Shown one piece after another: positions 1-6,261 of a stretch of DNA of 64,000 nt. The notes under the pieces were generated by a model, which saw only the letters and a list, made by a program, of their open reading frames with translations, did no database searches and was not told where the DNA came from. This DNA is from Robinsoniella sp. Lineage in GTDB: Bacteria; Bacillota; Clostridia; Lachnospirales; Lachnospiraceae. Positions within the stretch are counted from its first letter, which is position 1, and the number at the start of each line of letters is the position of its first letter. Location of the stretch: NCBI GenBank assembly GCA_022788205.1, contig JALEVQ010000099.1, forward strand, positions 1-64,000, given 5' to 3'. The translations under genes and the position numbers were made by a program.

Positions 1-112
1 GGTTTGCTTTCAATGTGCCTTCTCTGTCCCATCGCTGAAGTGTTTTCACTGAAACACCTAACAATTCGGCAAAGTCTTTTGGTTTGTAATTTTTGATATT
101 TGATGTATTCAT
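1..112 (-). CDS. tnpA: IS607-family recombinase (OrfA/TnpA), N-terminal part, cut by window edge
   Basis: Reading leftwards from an ATG at 112-110, the product begins MNTSNIKNYKPKDFAELLGV and continues with VSVKTLQRWDREGTLKA. This is the MerR-like helix-turn-helix that starts the small serine recombinase of IS607-family elements, which move a TnpA recombinase usually paired with TnpB. Only about 37 residues are inside the window, so the catalytic serine domain and any tnpB lie to the left. The element edge sits somewhere in the AT-rich stretch at 113-180, next to the 3' end of the interrupted deacetylase gene. Family recognition is good; whether the copy is intact cannot be judged. Confidence 0.75.
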   Translation of the reverse strand, partial: MNTSNIKNYKPKDFAELLGVSVKTLQRWDREGTLKAN

Positions 113-258
113 AATTATATACTCCTTTGAGTATATTTAAATATATTTAATCATATTTGTCAATATTTTTTAATTACTTAATAATTCTCCTGTGTTTTCT
201 TCTGTCTCTCTTCTTTGCCTGTTCCTATACTATCTGCTTTTTCCAAAAAATGCAAGTC
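113..258. other. AT-rich junction between IS607 element and pdaB-like 3' end
   Basis: No gene is seen here. The left half (about 113-185) is very AT-rich and contains the short inverted pair ATATACTC/GAGTATAT. It is probably the 5' end of the IS607-type element with its promoter. The right half is pyrimidine-rich and lies just past the TAA of the deacetylase fragment. No convincing rho-independent terminator is visible. Confidence 0.35.
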
Positions 259-578
259 TTATTGATTTTTGATCTGTTTTCCTGTCACATCCATGTGGTA
301 ATCTTCATAATAAATCAGCTGTGAAATGGGTACTATCTCAAATCCTTTTTCTCTTATATTCAAAATCACCTGTTCCAGGGCATCTGCCGTATATTTAGCG
401 CCGTTGTGCATCAGGATAATCGCTCCATTTTTCAGCTCCTTGTTGTCACAGACCGTCTGAATAATACTCTGTACCCCGTAGTCCTTCCAGTCCAGAGAAT
501 CGACTGACCACTGGATCGGGTAATAACCACAGTTCATCACCGTCTCGATCACTTCGTTATCATAGTCTCCATACGGAG
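259..578 (-). pseudogene. PdaB-like polysaccharide deacetylase, C-terminal third (split gene, piece 3)
   Basis: This is the 3' part of a polysaccharide deacetylase (carbohydrate esterase 4) read leftwards. It encodes PYGDYDNEVIETVMNCGYY, QWSVDSLDWKDYG and the GAIILMHNGAKYT motif, then ends FEIVPISQL...QIKNQ and TAA at 259. These are the late NodB motifs: the W-DxxDW segment and the LMH histidine. The DSLDWK/HNGAK style resembles the sporulation PdaB family. The piece has no start codon of its own. It joins in frame to 2741-3005 if the 2162-bp recombinase element is removed at the 12-bp repeat CTCCATACGGAG. There are no stops or frameshifts, so the gene is either freshly broken or restored by excision. 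Confidence 0.85.
567..578. repeat. Left att-like direct repeat CTCCATACGGAG
   Basis: This 12-bp sequence is identical to 2729-2740. It encodes PPYG/APYG at the deacetylase motif-3 site on the minus strand. It marks the left boundary of the recombinase element, probably a hybrid att site. Confidence 0.8.
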
Positions 579-621
579 CGCATATCTTGTGATAACTAGA
601 TCTCTTGACAGGAGTTTATTT

Positions 622-777
622 ATGCAAGATTCTTCCTCCACCGTACAGGGATACCGTATCATCCGCATCTACCGCCATGATTTCACAGCCGAAGAACTGA
701 TCCGGCGCATTCTGCTCTCCCATCGCGATGCTGATCTTTCTCCACAAAAGAATTCTAAAAAAGGAGGCAGCGTATGA
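622..777 (+). CDS. Small protein preceding serine recombinase
   Basis: This 51-residue ORF starts at ATG 622, seven bases after an AGGAG site at 610-614. Upstream in-frame codons lack a ribosome site, so the shorter start is chosen. The product (MQDSSSTVQGYRIIRIYRHD, then FTAEELIRRILLSHRDAD) is short, charged and has no membrane segment or recognised domain. Its TGA overlaps the recombinase ATG (ATGA at 774-777), which implies translational coupling. It could be a recombination directionality factor or repressor for the recombinase, but nothing in the sequence proves a role. Confidence 0.55.
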   Translation: MQDSSSTVQGYRIIRIYRHDFTAEELIRRILLSHRDADLSPQKNSKKGGSV

Positions 778-2321
778 CTTTTCTACCTTCTGCCGCTTCT
801 GAGGCTCCTATGCGTGTCGCCTTTTATCTGCGTCTCTCAAAGGAAGACTCTGCTTCCTGCGAATCCAATTCTATCTCCAACCAGAGGCTGATTCTTCGGC
901 GCTTTCTGGAATCGCACCCGGAGCTTTCTTTTTTCCGCGAATACGTCGATGACGGGCAGAGCGGCACCAATTTCAACCGCCCAGGTTTTTCCCAGATGAT
1001 GGATGACCTCGATCACCGGCTGTTTGACTGCATCCTTTGCAAAGACTGTGCCAGATTTGGGCGCGATTACGTCGGGTGCGGCTTCTATATCCGCTCCTTT
1101 GACGAGGCAGGCATTCGCTTTATCGCGGTCAATGACCAGTATGACTCTTTCGATCCCCACCGCGATGACACCATTTTCGCTATCAAAAATGTCATCAACG
1201 CAGAATATTCCAGAGCGAAAAGCAAAGAACTTAAAAAGCTTTTTAAGGAAAAACAATACTGTGGACAGTATATGGGCGCCTTTGCCGTCTATGGGTATCA
1301 GAAAGACCCTTCCGACAAGCATCACTTTCTCATAGATCCCTGCGCCGCCGCCGTCGTCCGCCGCATCTTCTCGCTATTTTGCATCGGCGTGAAAAAACAG
1401 TCTATCGCACGCCTGCTCACCGAGGAAGGGATCCCGTCCCCGGAGGAATACAAGCGTGCCGTCGGCTCTCATTTTGACAGCGGTCACCGGGTCAAAAAGA
1501 CCGGCTGGAGTTATGCCTCCGTCCACACTGTGTTGAACAACCCTGTCTATCTTGGTCACACCGTCCAAAATAAGACATACCGCAAATCCATGTGCGGAAA
1601 AGCCTCCCGGCATTCACCTGAGGACTGGATCATCGTCGAGCACACACATGATCCCATCATCTCCCCTGATATCTGGGAGAAGACTCAGAGGCTGCTGCAC
1701 CTCCGAAGCGGAAACAGACCAGATCCTTCCTCCGTCTCCCTGCTGTCTGGCTTTCTTAAGTGTGCCGAATGCGGCGCGAGTCTCTCCTCTGCGCGCTGGG
1801 GAAAGCAGCCTGTTTTTCTGTGCGGCACATACAAACGCCTCGGAAAGTCCCACTGCTCCCCTCACCTTGTCCCAAAACAGCTTTTATATGATCTGATTCT
1901 TGAGGATGTCAACTCGTTTCTTGTCTCGTGCCCGGATCTTCCAGAGATCCTCTCCTCCCTCTGCGCTGACCAGACTTCAGAAGAAAAAGACGTTGGATCT
2001 TCCCTCAAAAATATAGAGCTTCAGTCTGCCAAAATTTCTGGCTACAAGCAAAAAGCATTCGAGCTGTACAGCGATCATAGACTATCTCTCGATGATTTTT
2101 GTGCTCTCCAGCAGCAATATGCCCTGGAAGAGCAAAAGCTTGCCCATTTTCGGGAGGCACTTGCCCACACCGCCTGCGAAAATGACACACTCTCTGCCTG
2201 GACAAAAGCATTTGTGCAATCGCGCAGACTTCCTTCTCTCGACCGCGCCATCCTTGCAGATATCATCGCACAAATCCAGATTTCTGAGTCAAAAGAAATT
2301 ACCATTGTTTATCGTTTTTAA
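774..2321 (+). CDS. Large serine recombinase (site-specific integrase/resolvase family)
   Basis: This 515-residue protein has the resolvase N-terminal domain at about residues 13-160. YLRLSKED carries the nucleophilic serine, and RFGRDYVGCG and EYSRAKS form the rest of the catalytic core. A recombinase domain follows at about 170-290 (YGYQKDP, GWSYASVHTVLNNPVYLGH). A zinc ribbon sits near 335-370 (CAECG ... C ... C), and the C-terminal region is coiled-coil-like. This matches the large serine recombinases that mobilise clostridial transposons and integrative elements. It is the only recognisable enzyme in the element and probably catalyses integration and excision at the 12-bp core. It is full length with no frameshift. 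The start overlaps the upstream small ORF. Confidence 0.92.
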   Translation: MTFLPSAASEAPMRVAFYLRLSKEDSASCESNSISNQRLILRRFLESHPELSFFREYVDDGQSGTNFNRPGFSQMMDDLDHRLFDCILCKDCARFGRDYVGCGFYIRSFDEAGIRFIAVNDQYDSFDPHRDDTIFAIKNVINAEYSRAKSKELKKLFKEKQYCGQYMGAFAVYGYQKDPSDKHHFLIDPCAAAVVRRIFSLFCIGVKKQSIARLLTEEGIPSPEEYKRAVGSHFDSGHRVKKTGWSYASVHTVLNNPVYLGHTVQNKTYRKSMCGKASRHSPEDWIIVEHTHDPIISPDIWEKTQRLLHLRSGNRPDPSSVSLLSGFLKCAECGASLSSARWGKQPVFLCGTYKRLGKSHCSPHLVPKQLLYDLILEDVNSFLVSCPDLPEILSSLCADQTSEEKDVGSSLKNIELQSAKISGYKQKAFELYSDHRLSLDDFCALQQQYALEEQKLAHFREALAHTACENDTLSAWTKAFVQSRRLPSLDRAILADIIAQIQISESKEITIVYRF

Positions 2322-2340
2322 AAACAGTCTGCTGATTTTT

Positions 2341-2375
2341 CTCCCCCGCTTTGCACGCAGTGCACTTCGGGGGAG
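2341..2375. other. GC-rich hairpin after recombinase gene
   Basis: CTCCCCC (2341-2347) pairs with GGGGGAG (2369-2375), with a second inner TGCAC/GTGCA stem. It lies 19 bp past the recombinase stop. No T-run follows on either strand, so it is only a possible weak terminator separating the converging recombinase and the small minus-strand ORF. Confidence 0.4.
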
Positions 2376-2385
2376 AATGCATCCC

Positions 2386-2574
2386 TTATGGCAATTCCTC
2401 CATCTCTTCCTCAAGCAAGATGCGCGCTATACTCTGCGCCATCTCTCTCAGCGTCATCTTTCTCTGGAAAGTTCTTGTGATCTCATACTCTTTCTGACAC
2501 AAAAACAGCTTCTCTTTCTCACAAAACAGAGAAGCCGCCTCTTCAATTTTCTCGTCCTTGCCTGCTGCCATCAT
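2386..2574 (-). CDS. Hypothetical small acidic protein of the recombinase element
   Basis: This 62-residue ORF is on the strand opposite the recombinase, within the element. The chosen start (MMAAGKDEKIEE) has an AGG-rich stretch about eight bases upstream. An alternative TTG start at 2631 would add 19 residues. The product is predicted helical and charged: LFCEKEKLFLCQKEYEITRT, then MTLREMAQSIARILLEEEMEELP. No family is recognised. A regulatory role in excision is conceivable but unsupported. It may also be non-coding sequence at the element's right end. Confidence 0.4.
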   Translation of the reverse strand: MMAAGKDEKIEEAASLFCEKEKLFLCQKEYEITRTFQRKMTLREMAQSIARILLEEEMEELP

Positions 2575-2728
2575 CTGACATCCTGCCTTTTTCTGCAATC
2601 TTTCTACTATATATATGTAACCATCCTGCAAAACATCACCTTACACCACAGTCTGTACTGCATCGATCTTCCTTCCATTTTTCAGCTTCTCTCTTGAGCG
2701 CACGCTTTTGTGTTTCCCGCTCTGATCC

Positions 2729-2740
2729 CTCCATACGGAG
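2729..2740. repeat. Right att-like direct repeat CTCCATACGGAG
   Basis: This is the second copy of the 12-bp repeat. The coding frame of the middle deacetylase piece continues up to 2741 on its right. On its left the reading frame runs into element DNA and ends early, giving a false C-terminus. Confidence 0.8.
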
Positions 2741-3005
2741 GCCGAAACAGTTTCATCTCTATGCCGGTCAATGCTTTCACCTTCTCGTGTACTTCCATGA
2801 TTTCCCTGCGCATTTCCTCTATGCTCAGCTCACTCATATTTTTGTGATTTTCGCTGTGATTTCCGAGGTCGTGACCTGCCTGCGCAATCTTTCTGACATC
2901 GTCGGGATATTTGCTGACCCAGCCTCCTGTCATAAAGAACGTTGCCTTCACATCGTATTTTGCCAGAATATCCAGAATTCTCTGGGTGTCTTCGTCGCCC
3001 CATGC
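2741..3005 (-). pseudogene. PdaB-like polysaccharide deacetylase, middle third (split gene, piece 2)
   Basis: This middle part, read leftwards, encodes AWGDEDTQRILDILAKYDVK, ATFFMTGGWVSKYPDDV, GHDLGNHSENHKNMSEL and GIEMKLFR. These are the NodB motif-1 aspartate region, the metal-binding HSxxH motif 2, and the start of motif 3 (FRPPYG). Its left end meets the recombinase element at the 12-bp repeat. Its right end, at GCA TGG (3005), meets the ThrE-bearing segment. Neither end carries a stop in the restored frame. An ATG at 2951 could give a truncated peptide, but with no stable fold expected. Confidence 0.85.
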
Positions 3006-3029
3006 CGGAGATCATCTGCGGTTTCTTCC

Positions 3030-3058
3030 TTGCCTTTTCCATCGAAAACAAGTATAAT
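3030..3058 (+). promoter_or_regulatory. Promoter for thrE-like pair
   Basis: TTGCCT (3030-3035), a 17-bp spacer and a perfect TATAAT (3053-3058) lie about 78 bp upstream of the first exporter gene and just inside the inserted segment. The cargo therefore brings its own sigma-A promoter. Confidence 0.75.
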
Positions 3059-3135
3059 GGACAGCGGAGAAAATAACACGTTGTACTGTCGGGTACAGAT
3101 TTGTAATACAAACAAAATGGAGGCTTCAAAATCCT

Positions 3136-3933
3136 ATGACACCACCTTTGTCCGAACTGAAACAAATTGATTACCATCTTGTCGCGGACACCGCAATGCT
3201 TGCCGGGGAAATCATGCTCATCGCCGGTGCCGAGACACATCGAGTGGAAGACACGATCAATCGCATTTTAAAGACTACCCATTTTGCCCGCTGTGACGCA
3301 TTCGTCGTCACCACCGGCATTATGCTCACCATAGAGGATTGGAGAATCGGCACTATCAGCCTGAACCGGCGTGTCGGAGAAAAACAGACCAATCTCGGCA
3401 ACATTGAAAAAGTCAACGCAATCTCCAGGAAATACTGTAATGGGGAGCTGACGCTAAAAGAAACCTTTCACCAGCTCAAGCATATGCAGTCTGTCTCTTA
3501 TCCAGACTGGCTGACATATCTCTCCATGATTATGTGTGCTTCCTGTTTTGCCCTCATTTTAGGGGGCGGTTTCCTTGAATTTTTGATTGCCGGTCTTAAC
3601 GGCATCTTTATCATCGCAGGTCGGATTGTCAACCGCAAATTAGAATTAAACAGTTTTGTGATGAATATGTTTGCAAGCTATCTCATCGCTTTCGCGAGCG
3701 CACTGATCCAGCTCTTGTTTCTCCCGGACTTGCTCCTCGAGCCTCTGATCGCAGGTTCCGTCATGGTACTCCTCCCGGGCATGGCAATGACAACCGGAAT
3801 CCGTGATACTCTGGAAGGAGATTTTATGTCGGGCGGTGCACGGATGATCGAAGCTTTTGTGATCGCAGCATCCGTCGGTGTTGGAATCGGTGTCGGCATT
3901 GCCAGCTGCCATCTGTTCTTCTCTCTGTTCTAA
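3136..3933 (+). CDS. Threonine/serine exporter family protein, ThrE N-terminal type (DUF1212)
   Basis: This 265-residue protein has a cytoplasmic N-terminal domain (about 1-115). It carries the family signature GAETHRVEDTI and the later RVGEKQTNLGNIEKVN. About five hydrophobic segments follow from residue 120 onward (LSMIMCASCFALILGGGF and others). It corresponds to the first half of corynebacterial ThrE, which exports threonine and serine. In Firmicutes the two halves are often separate genes, and the partner follows about 100 bp downstream. A GGAGG lies about 13 bases before the ATG, a little far. The gene sits in the segment that interrupts the deacetylase gene. Confidence 0.85.
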   Translation: MTPPLSELKQIDYHLVADTAMLAGEIMLIAGAETHRVEDTINRILKTTHFARCDAFVVTTGIMLTIEDWRIGTISLNRRVGEKQTNLGNIEKVNAISRKYCNGELTLKETFHQLKHMQSVSYPDWLTYLSMIMCASCFALILGGGFLEFLIAGLNGIFIIAGRIVNRKLELNSFVMNMFASYLIAFASALIQLLFLPDLLLEPLIAGSVMVLLPGMAMTTGIRDTLEGDFMSGGARMIEAFVIAASVGVGIGVGIASCHLFFSLF

Positions 3934-4033
3934 TTTCTCTTCGCACTGCCGCTTGTGCGGCTGTGGATTTTACACGAAACAAGAGTGTACCAAACAGGTG
4001 ATGTATTTTAATCTCAAGGAGGAAATATTTGTT

Positions 4034-4525
4034 ATGATTCTTGTCCATGCGGTCGGCTCTTACTGTGCCGTCCTCGCTCTGTGCATTATTTTTTGTGTCC
4101 CGAAAAGATATTTAAATCTTTCCAGTATCGTAGGTGCCATCGGATGGGTGATTTACACTTGGGCAGGCAAATATACGGGGAATGAAATGCTCTCTATCTT
4201 TCTTGCCGCGCTTGTCGTCTCGGTGACCTCACATATTTTCGCGCGCTGGAAAAAGGCACCTGTCACCTTATTTTTGATCCCGGGTGTTCTTCCACTTGTT
4301 CCGGGAATCGGCATGTACCGCATTGTGTACTACATGATCTCGGAGAAAGAAAGCCATCTTTCCTCCTACTATTTTGTGTACACACTCCAGATGGCAGGTA
4401 TGATCGCAATCGCCATCTTTATCACAGATACGTTTTTCAAAGCATTCTCACACCAGATTCGGAAAAAGAAAAAGGCGGAGAATACCATTTTATCAGTAAA
4501 AGAGACGGAGAAAAGATGCCGCTGA
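4034..4525 (+). CDS. Threonine/serine exporter family protein, ThrE C-terminal type (DUF3815/ThrE_2)
   Basis: This 163-residue membrane protein has about four to five transmembrane segments. It carries the family-typical glycine/proline motif FLIPGVLPLVPGIGMYRIVY near residue 85. The start at ATG 4034 is preceded by AAGGAGG at about 4016-4022; a longer in-frame extension lacks such a site. It complements the preceding DUF1212 protein to form a two-subunit ThrE-type amino acid exporter. Its stop codon lies inside a set of interlocking inverted repeats (4506-4575) at the right end of the inserted segment. The last codons (KRCR) are therefore part of that repeat structure, which suggests that the end was shaped by the insertion event. 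Confidence 0.83.
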   Translation: MILVHAVGSYCAVLALCIIFCVPKRYLNLSSIVGAIGWVIYTWAGKYTGNEMLSIFLAALVVSVTSHIFARWKKAPVTLFLIPGVLPLVPGIGMYRIVYYMISEKESHLSSYYFVYTLQMAGMIAIAIFITDTFFKAFSHQIRKKKKAENTILSVKETEKRCR

Positions 4526-4575
4526 GTTTTGACGCCGCATCTTTTCTCCGCCTCACGCGGCGTCAAAACTCAGCG
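4506..4575. repeat. Interlocking inverted repeats A-B-A'-B' at thrE/pdaB junction
   Basis: A = CGGAGAAAAGATGC (4506-4519) pairs perfectly with A' (4537-4550). B = the 19-mer at 4520-4538 pairs perfectly with B' (4557-4575). The order A, B, A', B' allows two mutually exclusive hairpins or a pseudoknot. B' lies largely in deacetylase coding DNA (pdaB codons for ALSFDA), and B is its inverted copy inside the insertion. No T-run follows, so this is not a standard terminator. Confidence 0.85.
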
Positions 4576-4774
4576 CCACCTTAGGCTGTTCCGTGTCTAC
4601 ACAGTAAATAGGAAGCTTTCGATCTTTCACCTGGGCACTGGCAGGCATACTGTCACTGCCCGCACCATCCCCCAGATAATAAATTCCAGCCACAAACAAG
4701 AGAAGGCATAAACTCAAAACACCCACGCCCCGGAATTTATGGAGCATCAAATCGATCCTCTTACCCTTTTCCAT
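4559..4774 (-). pseudogene. PdaB-like polysaccharide deacetylase, N-terminal third (split gene, piece 1)
   Basis: This 5' part, read leftwards from ATG 4774, gives 72 codons: a basic start (MEKGKRIDLMLHKFRG), a hydrophobic signal anchor (VGVLSLCLLLFVAGIYYLG) and the first NodB strand (QPKVALSFDA). A GAGG lies eight to nine bases upstream. As it stands, the frame runs three codons into the inserted segment and stops at 4553. With pieces 2 and 3 the lengths are 216, 265 and 320 nt, which sum to 801. That is exactly 266 codons plus TAA, with all five deacetylase motifs in order. The membrane-anchored single-domain layout matches sporulation PdaB-type enzymes acting on peptidoglycan. Confidence 0.85.
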
Positions 4775-4819
4775 AATAACCTCACCACTGAACTCCTTTC
4801 TGCCAAACGGATATGACAC

Positions 4820-4937
4820 CTGGAGGCGTCACCACCAATCATAAAAGCCCACCGGATTCGCATATCGCCCCTCTCTTTTCATTCGCATGGCTTTTATAAT
4901 AAAATCTATGATCCTTCCCTTCGAAAGAGAACCACCC
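4820..4937. other. Divergent intergenic region upstream of pdaB-like gene
   Basis: This is the leftward gene's upstream region. I looked for sporulation sigma-E/F/G promoter elements and found none convincing. Two copies of ATGCGAAT-like sequence lie about 25 bp apart (around 4850-4885). No ORF is supported. Confidence 0.3.
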
Positions 4938-4966
4938 TTTTCATACCCCCAAAACTATGATATAAT
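4938..4966 (+). promoter_or_regulatory. Promoter for structured leader and EEP-family gene
   Basis: TTTTCA (4938-4943), a 17-bp spacer and TATAAT (4961-4966) are seen. The expected transcript start (about 4973) falls just before the folded element at 4979-5104. Confidence 0.65.
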
Positions 4967-4978
4967 GTACGCGTAAAT

Positions 4979-5104
4979 AATGAGCCATGCGGAAGAGTGC
5001 AGAGACAAATTGACTGCTTGCAGGCATATTCGTCTCTGCACTCTTCCATAGGGCGAAGCCCGCGAATGAGGGAGCTTCCTGCTCCCGAATTCCCATGGCT
5101 CATT
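4979..5104 (+). ncRNA. Highly structured multibranch leader RNA or fold-back element
   Basis: A perfect 11-bp outer stem (AATGAGCCATG at 4979-4989 with 5094-5104) encloses three hairpins. These are a perfect 16-bp arm (4991-5006 with 5032-5047), GGGC-GAA-GCCC (5051-5061) and GGGAGC/GCTCCC (5070-5086). It lies between a promoter and the ATG at 5140, so it would be the 5' leader of the downstream gene. There is no T-run, and the class is not one I recognise. Because it is symmetrical it could also be a MITE/REP-like repeat unit present elsewhere in the genome. Confidence 0.6.
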
Positions 5105-5139
5105 TTCTAAACTTTTCTCTGCTGAAAGGAATTTGACTT

Positions 5140-6231
5140 ATGAAAGCTCTCAAATTAATTGGAAAAATTTTCGCTCTTCTTATACTGGTTGTCGTCCTCT
5201 ATGCCCTCTACATCATCCTGACGTACCACCGCATTGAGGACAATGTCGCTCTGGACATTCATGCTCCTTCCGCCTCCTCGGGATCTTCGTCCCTTGTCCA
5301 GATGGATACTTCCTACCGCATTGTCAGCTATAACATCGGCTTTGGCGCTTATTCGCCTGATTTTACCTTTTTCATGGACGGCGGAAAAAGCTCTGTCGCC
5401 GAAAGCCGCGACAGTGTCATTTCCCTTGTATCTGGCGCTGCACAGACGGCAAACGCTCTGGATGTTGACTTTGCTATTTTTGAGGAAGTGGATCTTGACT
5501 CAACTCGCAGTCACCATGTCAATCAGATTGATTTGATAACAGAGTTTTTCTCCGACTACTACTACCAGTATGCCATCAACTATGACTCAGCATTTTTGAT
5601 GGTTCCGCCATGGGAGCCTCATGGAAAATCCTTATCTTCCATCGCTCTCTACTCACGCTTTCCAATCACTTCCGCTGTCCGACGCAGTTTTCCGATTGCA
5701 TCCGATTTTAACAAATTTCTGGATCTGGACCGCTGTTATTCCGTCTCCAGAATCCCTGTCGATGACGGAAACGAATTATGTATCTATTCCGTCCACATGT
5801 CTGCCTACGGAAATGATGCCTCTGTCCGTGAGGGACAGATGAAAATGCTGATGAAAGATATGGAAGCAGAGCGCGCATCTGGAAATTATATCGTCTGCGG
5901 AGGAGATTTCAACCATAACATGAACCCAAGTGCTGAGGAAGATGATTCCACTCCTTCCTGGGCACATCCCTTCCCGCGCGAATATCTCCCGGATGGCTTT
6001 GTCAATGTCATGGATCTTCTGTCAGAGGAGGTACAGGAATCGATGCCAAAGAGTTCCCGAAATACCGATATTCCGTATGACCCTGAAACTTCTTGCCAGG
6101 TGACACTCGATGGCTTTGTGATCTCAGACAATATCTCCTGCAAAGAGTTTCAAGTTCTCGACACTGGATTTTCTTACTCCGACCACAATCCTGTCATCAT
6201 GACTTTTGCTCTGAAGCCGACCGCACCATAA
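5140..6231 (+). CDS. Membrane-anchored endonuclease/exonuclease/phosphatase-family hydrolase
   Basis: This 363-residue protein has one N-terminal membrane segment (KIFALLILVVVLYALYIIL), so the catalytic domain lies outside the membrane. From about residue 60 it shows the EEP fold signatures in order: SYNIGFG (metal-binding Asn), FEEVD (catalytic Glu), YSVHMSAYG (His), CGGDFNH (Asp/Asn) and SDHNPV (terminal Asp-His). The family hydrolyses phosphodiesters in nucleic acids, sphingolipids or inositol lipids. An extracytoplasmic position argues for a secreted-type nuclease or lipid phosphodiesterase, but the substrate cannot be read from sequence. An AAAGGA site precedes the ATG, and the transcript begins with a structured leader. 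It converges with the Opp operon. Confidence 0.85.
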   Translation: MKALKLIGKIFALLILVVVLYALYIILTYHRIEDNVALDIHAPSASSGSSSLVQMDTSYRIVSYNIGFGAYSPDFTFFMDGGKSSVAESRDSVISLVSGAAQTANALDVDFAIFEEVDLDSTRSHHVNQIDLITEFFSDYYYQYAINYDSAFLMVPPWEPHGKSLSSIALYSRFPITSAVRRSFPIASDFNKFLDLDRCYSVSRIPVDDGNELCIYSVHMSAYGNDASVREGQMKMLMKDMEAERASGNYIVCGGDFNHNMNPSAEEDDSTPSWAHPFPREYLPDGFVNVMDLLSEEVQESMPKSSRNTDIPYDPETSCQVTLDGFVISDNISCKEFQVLDTGFSYSDHNPVIMTFALKPTAP

Positions 6232-6261
6232 TGCTCAGCACAGACCATATTTTTTCTGATC

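Larger units (their letters stand above)
567..2740. mobile_element. Small serine-recombinase element inserted in the pdaB-like gene
   Basis: The segment between two copies of CTCCATACGGAG (567-578 and 2729-2740) interrupts the deacetylase reading frame. Removing one repeat plus the intervening 2150 bp restores FRPPYGDYDNEV, the expected motif. The cargo is minimal: a 51-residue ORF, a 515-residue large serine recombinase overlapping it by ATGA, and one small opposite-strand ORF. No conjugation, phage or resistance genes are present. Large serine recombinases integrate and excise between short att cores, which fits the repeat. A recombinase element in a sporulation gene recalls skin in sigK and SP-beta in spsM, but programmed excision here is inference. 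Confidence 0.85.
3006..4558. mobile_element. Second intervening segment in pdaB-like gene, carrying ThrE-type exporter genes
   Basis: Deacetylase coding sequence stops at 4559 (...SFDA) and resumes in frame at 3005 (AWGDED...), so these 1553 bp are an insertion. The left end begins CGGAGATCATCTGCGG. The inward reading of the right end contains CGGAGAAAAGATGCGG (about 11 of 16 matching), offset by 8 bp, so short imperfect terminal inverted repeats are possible. The two junctions share only the dinucleotide GC. No transposase or recombinase is inside. It may be an element mobilised in trans or the product of illegitimate recombination. The boundaries are firm from the frame; the mechanism is unknown. 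Confidence 0.7.

Noticed and set aside
837..1325. 162-codon open frame antisense to the recombinase gene
   Set aside because: It mirrors the codon bias of the real gene, has no ribosome site or domain, and the forward frame shows clear recombinase motifs.
2341..2375. Rho-independent terminator after the recombinase
   Set aside because: The stem is good, but neither strand has a T-run after it, so it is listed only as a hairpin.
2092..2697. 201-codon plus-strand frame overlapping the recombinase 3' end
   Set aside because: It begins inside the recombinase in another frame, is low in domain-like sequence, and has no ribosome site.
4820..4937. Sporulation sigma promoter for the pdaB-like gene
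   Set aside because: No stretch matched sigma-E, F or G consensus well enough to claim, although the protein family suggests sporulation control.
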